A stretch of DNA of 64,000 bases from an uncultured Selenomonadaceae bacterium (GTDB lineage: Bacteria; Bacillota; Negativicutes; Selenomonadales; Selenomonadaceae). This document shows positions 16,278-25,188 of this stretch, one piece after another. Where the stretch lies: positions 62,001-126,000 of the forward strand of contig CAJOGX010000003.1 of assembly GCA_905234175.1 (NCBI GenBank). The letters run 5' to 3'. Below the pieces are notes generated by a model. It saw only the letters and a program-made list of their open reading frames with translations, did not search any database and was not told where the DNA came from. Every line of letters starts with the position of its first letter. Positions within the stretch are counted from its first letter, which is position 1. Made by a program: the position numbers and the translations under genes.

Positions 16278-17417
16278 ATGAAAATTATGCTTTCAGCGGG
16301 CGAGGCGTCCGGCGACGTGCACGGCGCAAGTCTGGCGCGCGAGCTCAAAAATCTTTCGCCGAGCGTCGAACTTTTTGGAATGGGCGGCGACCTTATGCAG
16401 GCGGCTGGCGTGAAAATTTTTCGCAACTACAAAGACTACAACGTCATGGGCGTCGTCGAAGTCGTCAAAAATCTGCGGCGGATTTTCAGGCTGCTGGACG
16501 ATTTGACGGAGCTTGCGCGCGCCGAAAAACCGGATTTGCTCGTACTGATTGACTACCCGGATTTCAATTGGCGACTGGCGAAGCGCGTAAAAAGTTTCGG
16601 CGTAAAAATTTTCTCGTACATACCGCCTTCAGCGTGGGCGTGGCGCAAAGGGCGGGCGGCGGACTGCGCGAAAATCGCGGACGAGTTCGTAGCAATTTTC
16701 CCGTTCGAGCTGCCGGTCTACGAACAGGCGGGCGCAAAAATTTCGTTCCTCGGAAACCCGCTGGTCGATACCGTCAGGCCTTCGCTGTCGAGAGCGGACG
16801 CGCAAAAATTTTTCGGCGTGACGGACTCGGAGCACGTGATACTTTTAATGCCAGGGAGCCGCCGACAGGAAATCAAACTGATTCTGCCGGAAATGTTGCG
16901 CGCGGCGAAAATTTTATCTGCGGCGAAACCCGCGCGATTTTTCCTGCCGCTGGCTGATAACGTTGACGAAGCGGAAATTTTGCGGCAAGTTCAGGCGGCG
17001 GGCGTGGAAGTTGCGCTCACGAAAAAATTCCGCTATGATTTAATGGCGCTGGCGGACGCGGCGATAGCGACTTCGGGGACGGTCGTCATGGAGGCGGCGC
17101 TGATGAATCTGCCGTGTGTCGTGCTCTACAAAATGGCGCGGCTGAACTATTTCATTGGGAAAATGCTCGTCGACATTGAAAGTTTCAGCCTGCCGAATAT
17201 TTTAATGGGAAAAAAAATTCAGCCGGAACTCCTTCAAGGCGAAGTTCAGGCTGACAAAATCGCCGCCGAAATTTCTAAGCTGTACCGTGGCGAGCCTCAG
17301 CGCGAAAAAGTTGTGGCGGATTTGAAAATTTCCTGCGCGAAACTCGGAAAGCCTGGCGCGGCTCAACGCGTCGCTCAAAAAATTTTGGAAGTTGCTGCTA
17401 ATGAAAAATTATCGTAG
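16278..17417 (+). CDS. lpxB: Lipid-A-disaccharide synthase
   Basis: A 379-residue GT19 glycosyltransferase joining lipid X and UDP-diacylglucosamine. MLSAGEASGDVHGASLARELK is the family start, and FGMGGDLMQAAGV, LVLIDYPDFNWRLAK, YIPPSAWAWRKGRA and LMPGSRRQEI are diagnostic. The C-terminal donor-binding half has ATSGTVVMEAAL. Its 3' end overlaps msbA by 17 nt in another frame, so the two are probably translationally coupled. Confidence 0.97.
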   Translation: MKIMLSAGEASGDVHGASLARELKNLSPSVELFGMGGDLMQAAGVKIFRNYKDYNVMGVVEVVKNLRRIFRLLDDLTELARAEKPDLLVLIDYPDFNWRLAKRVKSFGVKIFSYIPPSAWAWRKGRAADCAKIADEFVAIFPFELPVYEQAGAKISFLGNPLVDTVRPSLSRADAQKFFGVTDSEHVILLMPGSRRQEIKLILPEMLRAAKILSAAKPARFFLPLADNVDEAEILRQVQAAGVEVALTKKFRYDLMALADAAIATSGTVVMEAALMNLPCVVLYKMARLNYFIGKMLVDIESFSLPNILMGKKIQPELLQGEVQADKIAAEISKLYRGEPQREKVVADLKISCAKLGKPGAAQRVAQKILEVAANEKLS

Positions 17418-19125
17418 ACTTTTAGCGTATATAAAACCGTACCTCGGACGGCTGGGGCTGGCGATTTTCTGCATAATCATGGCGTCGGGCGCGAATCTAT
17501 ACCTGCCGTGGATTATCAAAGACATGATTGACAAGGTGCTCGCCGAGCGCGATATGGCAATGTTGAACATAATTTCGGTGAGCATTGTCGTAGTTTTCGC
17601 GGTGCGCGGCTTTTTCTATTACTGGCAGTCATACCTGGTTTCGTACATTGGGCAGCGTGTAGTTGTTGACGTGCGCGAAGTCATGTTCCGCAAGTTCCAG
17701 CGAATGCCAATGGCGTATTTTGATAAGCACCAGACCGGCGAAACAATGAGCTACGTGACGAACGACGTTGGCGCGATACAGGCGGCGCTGGTCGACAATC
17801 TGATAGAATTTTTCACGGAGGCGGCGGTACTCGTCGGCTCAATCGTGCTCATGCTGTACATCGACTGGAAACTGACGCTGCTGACGCTGATAACCGTGCC
17901 AATGGTCGGCTACGCAATGAAAATTTTCGGGCGGAAAATCAAGCGCGCCGGAACTTTGATACAGGAAAAAATGGCGGACATAACGTCAATGCTGCAGGAA
18001 AGCATTTCGTCAATCCGCGTGGTCAAATCGTTCGTGCGGGAAGAGTACGAAATAAAAAGATTTCACAGGGAAAATATGCTGAACTTCCAGGCTGTCATGA
18101 AAAACGTGCAGCTGACGAGTTTGCTGACGCCGACGGTAGAATTTCTGGCGGCGGTGGCGGTCACGCTAATCGTGTGGTTCGGCGGCTACGAAGTAGTCAA
18201 CGGGATAATGTCCGCCGGCTCGCTGGTCGCGTTTTTAACTTACGCCGTGAATCTGGCAAATCCGGTCAAGCGGCTGTCAAGAATTTATGGGCGAATGCAG
18301 CAGGCGATGGCGGCGATTGACAGAATTTTTTCGGTGCTCGACATGGAGGAGACGGTCAACGATAAGCCGAACGCGAAAGTTTTGCCGCGCATTTCCGGCA
18401 GTGTCAGCGTGGAGGGCGTAACTTTTTCGTACGACGGCAAGCACAACGCGCTGGAAGATGTTAGCTTTGAAGTTGCGCCTGGGCAGATGATTGCGTTTGT
18501 GGGACCGAGCGGCGCGGGCAAGTCGACGATTGCTAATCTGATTCCGCGCTTTTACGACGTACAGGCTGGCGCGATTAAAATTGACGGCTGCGACGTTCGC
18601 GACGTGACGCTGAATTCTCTGCGCGAACAGATTGGGATTGTGCCGCAGGAAACTTTGCTGTTCAGCACGACGGTCATGGAGAACATTCGCTACGGGCGGC
18701 TTGAGGCTACGGACGAAGAAGTTATCGCGGCGGCGGTTGCGGCGAACGCTGACAAATTTATTCGCGAACTGCCGGAAGGTTACCAGACGCAGATTGGTGA
18801 GCGCGGCTTGAACCTTAGCGGCGGGCAGCGGCAGCGCATGGCTATCGCGCGGGCTATGCTCAAAAATCCGCAGATTTTAATTTTGGACGAGGCAACCAGC
18901 GCGCTTGATACTGAAAGCGAAAAAATTGTACAGGCGGCGCTCGATGAACTCATGGTCGGGCGGACGAGTTTCGTTATCGCGCACCGGCTGAGCACGATTT
19001 TCGGCGCGGATCAGATTTTCGTTATCGACAAGGGAAAAATCTGCGAGCACGGTACGCATAAGGAACTTCTGGAACTCGGCGGGCTCTACAGCAACCTGTA
19101 CAACATTCAGTTCAGCAAAATTTAA
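17401..19125 (+). CDS. msbA: Lipid A flippase-type ABC exporter MsbA
   Basis: A 574-residue half-transporter with a six-helix membrane domain (about 1-310) followed by an ATPase domain: Walker A GPSGAGKST, Q-loop GIVPQETLLFS, signature LNLSGGQRQRMAIARAML, Walker B ILILDEATSALD and the switch His in FVIAHRLST. Position at the end of a lipid A operon makes lipid A-core the likely cargo, flipped to the periplasmic face; sequence alone would also allow a drug exporter. The start at 17401 has GGAAG 9 nt upstream, inside lpxB. Confidence 0.92.
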   Translation: MKNYRRLLAYIKPYLGRLGLAIFCIIMASGANLYLPWIIKDMIDKVLAERDMAMLNIISVSIVVVFAVRGFFYYWQSYLVSYIGQRVVVDVREVMFRKFQRMPMAYFDKHQTGETMSYVTNDVGAIQAALVDNLIEFFTEAAVLVGSIVLMLYIDWKLTLLTLITVPMVGYAMKIFGRKIKRAGTLIQEKMADITSMLQESISSIRVVKSFVREEYEIKRFHRENMLNFQAVMKNVQLTSLLTPTVEFLAAVAVTLIVWFGGYEVVNGIMSAGSLVAFLTYAVNLANPVKRLSRIYGRMQQAMAAIDRIFSVLDMEETVNDKPNAKVLPRISGSVSVEGVTFSYDGKHNALEDVSFEVAPGQMIAFVGPSGAGKSTIANLIPRFYDVQAGAIKIDGCDVRDVTLNSLREQIGIVPQETLLFSTTVMENIRYGRLEATDEEVIAAAVAANADKFIRELPEGYQTQIGERGLNLSGGQRQRMAIARAMLKNPQILILDEATSALDTESEKIVQAALDELMVGRTSFVIAHRLSTIFGADQIFVIDKGKICEHGTHKELLELGGLYSNLYNIQFSKI

Positions 19126-19135
19126 CGAAACTCTA

Positions 19136-19164
19136 ATGACGCGTTAAGGTTGGCGCGGTAAAAT
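19136..19164 (+). promoter_or_regulatory. Possible promoter before the LPP20-like gene
   Basis: ATGACG (19136-19141), 17-nt spacer, TAAAAT (19159-19164), 26 nt before the ATG at 19191. Both hexamers are partial matches, so this is tentative; the gene could also be read from the lpx operon. Confidence 0.35.
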
Positions 19165-19190
19165 TAAAAAAAATTTGGGAGGTCGCAGCT

Positions 19191-20024
19191 ATGAAATTTG
19201 GAATGAAATTATTCGGCGCCTTGCTGATGGCGGTTTTATTGTTGACGAGTTTTCGCGCGGAGGCGGCGCTGGGTGCGGACTGGAACAGCCATATGATAAC
19301 GGTCACCGGCTCAGGAGTTCCGCCGGCGGGGATTCGCGGAGGGCAGGCTAGAATTTTGGCGCGGCGCGCGGCTGTTGCGGACGCTTATCGCCAGCTGGCT
19401 GAAATTGTCGAGGGCGTGCAGGTTGACGCCGAAACCACCGTTGAAATGGCAATGCTCAAATCCGATTCGGTAAGACTGAGTGTCAGCGCGGTTATCAGGG
19501 GCGCGCAGATTGTCGACGAAAATATTACGCGCGACGGCGTTTACGAAGTCACGGTACAGCTTCCGATGTTCGGCGCGACTAACAGCCTCGCTTCTGCGGT
19601 TTTTGAGCGGCCGGAATACGTTGAGCCCTTCCCGCAGCCGGAGCCAATTCCCGTTCGTCCAAGCAGCCCCAGCGTTTCGATTGACATAACCGTTCGCGGC
19701 GGCTACACCGGCGTCGTAATTGACTGCCGCGGCTTCCACGTCCAGCCCGTCATGAGCCCCGTTATCAAAAATTCCCACGGCACCAAAATTTACGGCCACA
19801 AAAATATCGACCCCGATTACGTTATCGAATACGGCATGGCTGACTACGCCGACAGCATGAATCAGGCTTCGCGCGCCGGTTCCAATCCGCTCGTCATTCG
19901 CGCGGAACGCATGGACGATTTCGATTCCACGCCGATTATCAGCGTTGCCGACGCTAACAAAATTCTCAGCGAAAACGAACTTTCCGGCTTCCTCGAAAAA
20001 ACGGCGGTGGTCTTCCTCTACTAA
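19191..20024 (+). CDS. LPP20/FlgT-N-like exported envelope protein
   Basis: 277 residues with a signal peptide (MKFGMKLFGALLMAVLLLTS, cleavage near RAEA). The segment ITVTGSGVPP followed by ARILARRAAVADAYRQLAE resembles the LPP20 / FlgT N-terminal domain, whose members sit at the outer membrane or flagellar base. The middle is a Pro-rich linker (EPFPQPEPIPVRPSSPS) and the C-terminal 100 residues are predicted beta structure ending in AVVFLY. There is no lipobox Cys, so it is not a lipoprotein. GGGAGG lies 9 nt upstream and a terminator follows directly. The family call is moderate; the function is unknown. Confidence 0.65.
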   Translation: MKFGMKLFGALLMAVLLLTSFRAEAALGADWNSHMITVTGSGVPPAGIRGGQARILARRAAVADAYRQLAEIVEGVQVDAETTVEMAMLKSDSVRLSVSAVIRGAQIVDENITRDGVYEVTVQLPMFGATNSLASAVFERPEYVEPFPQPEPIPVRPSSPSVSIDITVRGGYTGVVIDCRGFHVQPVMSPVIKNSHGTKIYGHKNIDPDYVIEYGMADYADSMNQASRAGSNPLVIRAERMDDFDSTPIISVADANKILSENELSGFLEKTAVVFLY

Positions 20025-20049
20025 GATTTTACCGGCAAAAAAAATTTGT

Positions 20050-20078
20050 CCCCAACCTGCGCGGCTGGGGATTTTTTT
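20050..20078. terminator. Bidirectional terminator between convergent genes
   Basis: CCCCAACC, loop TGCGC, GGCTGGGG (one A-C mismatch) followed by T7 on the plus strand. On the minus strand the same hairpin is followed by T8, so it can serve both the LPP20-like gene and the glycosyltransferase. Confidence 0.75.
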
Positions 20079-20094
20079 ATTGACGAGATCTTTT

Positions 20095-21442
20095 TCAGCT
20101 GAGGTAAAGCGTCTCGATATTATTTTCTTTGGCGCGCTCTTTCAGAAGGTGGAAGCCTTCAAAAATTTTTTCCGGCACGATTTGCGCAATGCAGTGAACC
20201 GCGTTAGCCTTGCAGCCGTAATGATTGAAAATATCGTTGGCGCATTCCGGCAGCGCGCGTTCCGGCTGAACTATAACGTTAGGAAAATTGTGAGGGTATG
20301 AAGTTTTAGTAGCGGCAACTCTGCGCGAAGGGGCGTCTTTAGGGAAAGCAAACACGGCGAGGCAGGGAAGTTTAACAGCCGCCGCAATGTGCATTGAGCC
20401 GGTGTCGTTGCCCAGGTACATGTCGCACAAACTTAAAACCGCCGCCGTCTGCCGGTAATTAATTTTGTTCGTGAGGTCGATAATATTCTTCGCGTAAATT
20501 TCTGGCGCGGCATTTTTGAGAATCTGCGCAGAAATTAAATCGTTCTGCCCGCCGCCGATAATTACAAAGGTCGCGCTGGGTTCTTCGGACAAAATCATTT
20601 CCAAAAGGCGCGCGTATTTTTCGGGCGGAAAATGTTTGAGCGGAATGCCGCCGCCCATCGCCAGCGCGTAGATTTTTCCGGCTCGTCCGTGAAGTAAAGT
20701 TCTGGCGACGTTCAAATCTGCGGGCGTGTACCAGACTTCCATGTCCCTGTTAGCTACTGGCGCTTTCAAAAGATATTCCAGCGGCGCCAGGCTTATGTCA
20801 ACGTTGTGTCCGCCGTACAGAAACTGCGGCACGGAAATCGTAGCCAGTGCATTCAAATGCTGCCGCTTGATTGGAGAAAAATTCAGCTGCGGTGACGCGG
20901 AAACGTCCGGCCAGTTGTTTGTGTCGTCTTTAAATCTATACGAAATCCTTTCGCGCGCGCCGGACATGTACATCAGGAGCGGCGTGTAAAGATAGTACGT
21001 AAACGCGAAACAAATATCAATCCGCGCCGTCAGAAGTCTGCGCGCAAATTGAGCGTTGTACTGAAAAAGTTTCAGAAAATCAATTTCACCAGAATTAGCG
21101 GGGTTTAAAATAAGTTCGTCGACGTAAGGACAAGTTTCAGCCATGACAGCCGCCGCAGGATACATGACGAGGCGAATTTTTGCGGTTGGATAAACGCGGC
21201 GAATTTCGCGAAGAACGCTGGTCTTCCACATAAAATCTCCAACGCCCACCGCATCAAGAATTATAAGTACGTTACCGCCGTCACAATAGGGGGGGGGGAC
21301 GATAGCCAGCCTCGGCGAATTTCGGCTCCATGAAATTAAAAAAATCCTGCAAGTTGAACTGCGTCGTCTGAATGATGCGTTGCAGATATTCTTCCAGCGC
21401 GCCGGTAACGGTCTCGATATTTTTGCTGGTAACTTCATTCAC
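20095..21442 (-). CDS. GT9 (heptosyltransferase-like) glycosyltransferase, out of frame at a C10 tract
   Basis: A family 9 glycosyltransferase, likely adding a heptose or other sugar to LPS core. The body has DAVGVGDFMWKTSVLREI, MGGGIPLKHFPPEKY and the donor-site motif GNDTGSMHIAAA. Translation should begin at GTG 21442, with GAGGAGG 7 nt upstream and the GTGA overlapping the tadA stop, reading NEVTSKNIETVTGALEEY. That frame reaches a C10 run at 21298-21289 and then stops. With nine C it would continue through PPPYCDGGNVLIIL into the body without interruption. As given, the gene is OFF. Starting at the ATG at 21438 stays open but gives an unrelated Arg-rich N-terminus. This looks like a slipped-strand contingency locus, although an assembly error is possible. 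Confidence 0.8.
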
Positions 21443-21891
21443 GCTCTTACCTCCTCAAAAAACTTTTGCATAAGCTCGCGGCAGTCAAATTCCAGAACGC
21501 CGGCGGTAACTTTCAGCCGGTGATTAAGCGCGGGATTATCGACGACATTAAAAATAGATTCTGCGGCGCCGAACTTTGAATCTGGCACGCCGTAAACCAA
21601 TCGGCTGACGCGGCACAAAACCAGAGCTCCGGCGCACATCGCGCAGGGCTCAACTGTACTGTAAAGCGTGCAGTTCGTCAAGCGGCGGCCGAGAATTTTG
21701 CTTGACTCGCGCAGGACTAAAATTTCCGCGTGAGCCGTGGCGTCGCCCGTCTGCTCAATGCGATTGTGATTTTTACAAACTAAAATGCCGCCCTCGTCGA
21801 TGAGAACGGCACCTATTGGAACTTCGCCTTCGTCGTACGCGCGCTGAGCTTCCAGAAGAGCCAGCCGCATATTTTTTTCGTCGTCGTTCAA
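21439..21891 (-). CDS. tadA: tRNA-specific adenosine deaminase
   Basis: A 150-residue zinc deaminase making inosine at the wobble position of tRNA-Arg(ACG). The HAEI motif gives the zinc-binding His and catalytic Glu, and PCAMCAGALVLCRV gives the two zinc Cys. MRLALLEAQRAYDEGEVPIGAV is the family start region. Translation begins at TTG (21891) behind GGGGAGG at about 11 nt. Its stop overlaps the start of the glycosyltransferase, so expression of that gene is coupled to a housekeeping gene. Confidence 0.95.
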   Translation of the reverse strand: MNDDEKNMRLALLEAQRAYDEGEVPIGAVLIDEGGILVCKNHNRIEQTGDATAHAEILVLRESSKILGRRLTNCTLYSTVEPCAMCAGALVLCRVSRLVYGVPDSKFGAAESIFNVVDNPALNHRLKVTAGVLEFDCRELMQKFFEEVRA

Positions 21892-21912
21892 TTTGAAATT
21901 CGCCTCCCCAAA

Positions 21913-22164
21913 TTATTCAAGCAGGCTGCGGATATTCGAATCGCCAAAGTAAAACAGCGCGGGCAGACCTGCATTGGTAATTTCTAAATTATACGCGCCG
22001 GAATTTTCGCTGGAGCTGGCGGCGGAATTTTTGCGCAGGAAACGCCGGTACTCGTTGAGGAAGGCGGTATTTCTGGCGTTGCGGAAACTGCGGCTGTCCA
22101 ATTTGTGCTCGGCGTCGTTTTCAATCGGCTTGACGCGCTCAATTTTTTCAACCCTTTCAATCAT
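21913..22164 (-). CDS. Unknown 83-residue protein
   Basis: ATG at 22164 with AAGGA 10 nt upstream. The protein is hydrophilic: a charged N-terminal third (MIERVEKIERVKPIEND), a basic middle (FRNARNTAFLNEYRRFLRKN), a Ser-rich linker and a hydrophobic C-terminus (ITNAGLPALFYFGDSNIRSLLE). No signal peptide, helix bundle or family that I recognise. It lies 21 nt before tadA on the same strand and opposite trkH, so it would head the tadA-glycosyltransferase unit. Confidence 0.5.
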   Translation of the reverse strand: MIERVEKIERVKPIENDAEHKLDSRSFRNARNTAFLNEYRRFLRKNSAASSSENSGAYNLEITNAGLPALFYFGDSNIRSLLE

Positions 22165-22223
22165 TTTTATCACATCCTTGTCAAAAATATATCGACGAAT
22201 CGCCGCGCTTTGTTTAATTTTTG

Positions 22224-22252
22224 CAGACACGGCGGGAAAAATATTGTAAAAT
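22224..22252 (+). promoter_or_regulatory. Promoter of trkH (leaderless arrangement)
   Basis: CAGACA (22224-22229), 17-nt spacer, TAAAAT (22247-22252). Initiation about 7 nt downstream would fall within 3 nt of the trkH ATG at 22262, which has no SD. Confidence 0.45.
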
Positions 22253-22261
22253 ATCCGCGTT

Positions 22262-23791
22262 ATGGATAGAAAAATAATTTTCGTACTGCTGGGGAATGCG
22301 CTGGTGGCGTTCGCGTTCACGTTCGCGCTGCCGGTGATTTATGCGGCGGGCTTTATGCACAGCGTCTTCGCGACGGTATTTTTCTTAGCGCTGGCGGCGG
22401 GCGTAGCGTTCGTCGGGAAAACATTCGTGCGGCTGGGAAGAAGGCACCGGCGCCGGTTACCGCTGCTAGAATCGGCGGTGACCATGCTTTTAATTTTCCC
22501 GCTGGTCGCGGCGTTCGGGGCGCTGCCGTTTTATTTATCGGGCTGGTTGCCGCCACTTGACGCGTTTTTGGAAACGGTTTCGGACGTGACGACGGCGGGG
22601 ATTTCGCTTTTGTCCGCGCGGGCGCCGTACATTTTGCGGCTGTGGCAGAGCGCGCTTATGTGGTTCGGCTCGCTGGTTTTTCTGGTCATGCTGGTCACGA
22701 TGATGCCGGAAGTCAGCGGGAGTTTCGGAATGGAACTGAGCCTGCAGGGCGGACAGAATTTGAGCCCGCGTTTCAGCCAGATGTTTCTCATATTGAAGCG
22801 CGTGGCGAAAGTTTACGCGGGGCTGACGGTTTTCAGCGCGCTACTTTTCAAACTGGCGGGTCTTGGCGGCTGGGACGCGGTTTTGATGGCTATGCGCTGC
22901 ATTTCTACTGGCGGCGGGAATTTTTTTCCTGCGCGAGGAAATGTTCTGGTGGAGTGCGCGGCGATTTTTTCAATGCTGCTGGCGTGCGGGAACTTTTTAT
23001 TTTATTACCGGCTGGCGGTGACGCTCCCTCCGGCGGCGGCGAAGCGAAAGGAAAATATTTTCCGTCGTGGAATTAGCTACGTGAAGACGCTCAGGAAAAA
23101 TTTCGTCGGCAACGTGAAGCATTTTTACAGCAACACCGAAGTGAAAGTTATCACGGCGATAATTTTTATTGGCGCGGCGATTATTTTTCTGAGCAGTTAC
23201 CGGCGGGGCCTGCTCGTCGACTACGGCGCGGGATTTCGGTACGCGCTTTTTCACGTGGTATCGTTTCTGAGCACGACGGGAATATATCTGACGCCGCTGG
23301 AAAACGCGCACGACTTCGACAGATTTTTTATATTTCTAATGGCGGTATTCGGCGGCTGTATGGGCTCGGTGACGGGCGGGCTGAAAATGATTCGCGTGGT
23401 CGTGCTGACGAAAGTTGCGGCGGCGGAGCTCACGAAGGTAATGCACCCGCGCATGATAACGAGCATTCGCGTGAACGGGCTCGCTGTGCCGCCCAAAATT
23501 ATCGGGCGGATTCTGGGATTTTTCTTCCTGTCGCTGCTGACGCTGTTTGTCTGCGCGGCGGTTTTGAGTTTCATGGGACCGAAATTTTCCGAAGCGGTAG
23601 CGATTTCCGTTGCGTGCCTTACGAGCGTCGGCGTACTGCCAGGAATTTGCGACGCGGCGACGTTTCTGAGTTTACCGGCGGCAGGAAAAATTTTTTGCGT
23701 GCTGATATTAATCGTGGGGCGGCTGGAAATTTTCGCGCTGCTCGTCGCGGTTGCGGGTTTAGTTTCGAGGCGAAATTTCAAGGAATGGTGA
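22262..23791 (+). CDS. trkH: TrkH/KtrB-type potassium transporter subunit
   Basis: A 509-residue membrane protein with four repeats of helix-pore loop-helix. The selectivity-filter loops appear as TTAGISLLSARAP, RCISTGGGNFF, FLSTTGIYLT and LTSVGVLPGICD, each with the conserved Gly. MGSVTGGLKMIRVVVL matches the loop of TrkH proteins. It should move K+ (possibly with Na+ or H+), gated by a TrkA/KtrA-type regulator, but no such gene lies in the window. There is no SD before the ATG. It is followed 3 nt later by an unrelated exported protein. Confidence 0.9.
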   Translation: MDRKIIFVLLGNALVAFAFTFALPVIYAAGFMHSVFATVFFLALAAGVAFVGKTFVRLGRRHRRRLPLLESAVTMLLIFPLVAAFGALPFYLSGWLPPLDAFLETVSDVTTAGISLLSARAPYILRLWQSALMWFGSLVFLVMLVTMMPEVSGSFGMELSLQGGQNLSPRFSQMFLILKRVAKVYAGLTVFSALLFKLAGLGGWDAVLMAMRCISTGGGNFFPARGNVLVECAAIFSMLLACGNFLFYYRLAVTLPPAAAKRKENIFRRGISYVKTLRKNFVGNVKHFYSNTEVKVITAIIFIGAAIIFLSSYRRGLLVDYGAGFRYALFHVVSFLSTTGIYLTPLENAHDFDRFFIFLMAVFGGCMGSVTGGLKMIRVVVLTKVAAAELTKVMHPRMITSIRVNGLAVPPKIIGRILGFFFLSLLTLFVCAAVLSFMGPKFSEAVAISVACLTSVGVLPGICDAATFLSLPAAGKIFCVLILIVGRLEIFALLVAVAGLVSRRNFKEW

Positions 23792-23794
23792 GCA

Positions 23795-24523
23795 ATGGCT
23801 AAAAAAATTTTTTCACTATGCGTGGCGGTAATGCTGCTGATACACGGCGCGGCGCTGGCTAAGAAAAATGCGGAGGAAATTCCAGTCAGCGAGCGGACGC
23901 GAATTGCCGTTGAAGTCGTTGACGATACGAATTTTTCTGACATGAACACGGCGGAAATTCTGCGCGACGCACTGATAAGCCAGCTGAACGAAAAAAAACT
24001 TTATAACGTGGTGAGCGTGGGCGGCAGCCTCGACGAAATTAAGACGCTGGGCGAAAATGCCGGCGCGTCGGACGTGGGCGACCTTTTGATTTTCAGCCCC
24101 GAAAAAAGTTTTGAGTTCGACCGCAGCTACTACAAAAATCTCGGCGCGCAGTACGTGATTCGCTGCGAAATTCTTGGGCTGGGCATTGGTAAGGGCGACC
24201 CCGACACGTTCGACATTTCGCCTGGGATTGGCGTCGGGCTGGAAACGGACGAGGCTTTCGGCGTCGGGATTGGAGTTTTCGGCGGCGCGGCGTCGAGTCT
24301 GCGAAATTTTTACAACGTCGCCGTGAACATGAATATTATCGAAGTCGAGCGCGCAAAAATTGTCCTGCGGCAGAATTTGAGCGGGCGCGTCATTCAGCGC
24401 AAAAAACCTCGCAAGGGCTACGACAACGCCAGCGATGAGGCTTACCTCAAGGCGATTAAAAAGGCGGCGGAGACAGTCACGAAGCGCGTCGGCGAATATT
24501 TTGAGCGGAAAGATAAAAAATGA
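23795..24523 (+). CDS. Exported protein, CsgG/TolB-like N-terminal fold, function unknown
   Basis: 242 residues with a signal peptide (MAKKIFSLCVAVMLLIHGAALA). RIAVEVVDDTNFSDMNTAEILRDALISQL is the strand-helix pattern of CsgG- and TolB-N-like domains, followed by FEFDRSYYKNLGAQYVIRCEI and a Gly-rich stretch. The C-terminal end has ISDEAYLKA-like helix (NASDEAYLKAIKKAAETV) and a Lys-rich tail. There is no lipobox Cys, unlike CsgG itself. A periplasmic or outer-membrane-associated role is inferred. Its stop overlaps the next gene's ATG as ATGA, so it acts in a pair with the barrel protein downstream. Confidence 0.55.
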   Translation: MAKKIFSLCVAVMLLIHGAALAKKNAEEIPVSERTRIAVEVVDDTNFSDMNTAEILRDALISQLNEKKLYNVVSVGGSLDEIKTLGENAGASDVGDLLIFSPEKSFEFDRSYYKNLGAQYVIRCEILGLGIGKGDPDTFDISPGIGVGLETDEAFGVGIGVFGGAASSLRNFYNVAVNMNIIEVERAKIVLRQNLSGRVIQRKKPRKGYDNASDEAYLKAIKKAAETVTKRVGEYFERKDKK

Positions 24524-25107
24524 AGGTGCGGGTACTCTTAGCGGCGGCGCTGATTTTAATTTTCGGCGCGGCGGAAGTTTCGGCGGAGGAAGAATTTTCG
24601 CTGGGCGAGGCGCTGAAAAATTTCCGCAAGCAGGAACTGACTACGAGCGTCGAGGCGCGGTTTAAGCATGACGAATTTATTTTCCGCTACGAAAAATTTT
24701 CGCTGAACTACAGCAACTTCGACGCTGAAAAAAATCTGCGCTACGTTCGCCTGAACGTCGACAACGAAATTATTGCGCTTATGGGTTCCGGCGTGGACTG
24801 GAGCTGGGGCGTGACGGGAATTGCGTGGAAGGACGGCGACCACAACTTCGCGCCGCTGCCGACGATTGGCGTTGGAATTTACCTGACGGTTATGCCCAAA
24901 ACAAAAGTTTACACGAATTTTTCTGGAATGACTTTCGGCGCGCGCAGTCACGTTCGGGACTTTGAAGCGGGCGTGCGGTACTCTCCCAGCAAAAATTTCA
25001 GTATTACCGCCGGTTATCGTCACGTTGACGCAAAAGTTCGCAACGGTTCCAATCGCGGCGACTTCAAGAGGAACGGCCCCTTCGTGGGTATTCGCGTGGA
25101 CTTCTGA
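24520..25107 (+). CDS. Small outer-membrane beta-barrel protein
   Basis: 195 residues: a signal peptide (MKVRVLLAAALILIFGAAEVSA), then alternating amphipathic strands (LTTSVEARFKHDEFIFRYEKF, LPTIGVGIYLTVMPKTKVYT, SITAGYRHVDAKV). It ends in FVGIRVDF, the aromatic C-terminal signature recognised by the BAM complex. This looks like an eight-stranded opacity/OmpW-type barrel; ligand unknown. It supports the diderm assignment. It is translationally coupled to the CsgG-like gene. Confidence 0.7.
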   Translation: MKVRVLLAAALILIFGAAEVSAEEEFSLGEALKNFRKQELTTSVEARFKHDEFIFRYEKFSLNYSNFDAEKNLRYVRLNVDNEIIALMGSGVDWSWGVTGIAWKDGDHNFAPLPTIGVGIYLTVMPKTKVYTNFSGMTFGARSHVRDFEAGVRYSPSKNFSITAGYRHVDAKVRNGSNRGDFKRNGPFVGIRVDF

Positions 25108-25126
25108 AAATTTCTCGGAAAAATTA

Positions 25127-25155
25127 CAAGGTATTTTGGCGCGCGTATCGAATTT
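25127..25155 (+). promoter_or_regulatory. Possible sigma-H promoter before the metallo-hydrolase
   Basis: CAAGGTATT (25127-25135), 11-nt spacer, ATCGAATTT (25147-25155). The sigma-H consensus is RNAGGAWWW-N11-14-RNNGAATWW. The same CGTATCGAAT core with identical spacing occurs before the Asp23-like gene. Confidence 0.45.
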
Positions 25156-25188
25156 AACAGTGAAAAATTTTTGAGGAGGGCGATTGAA

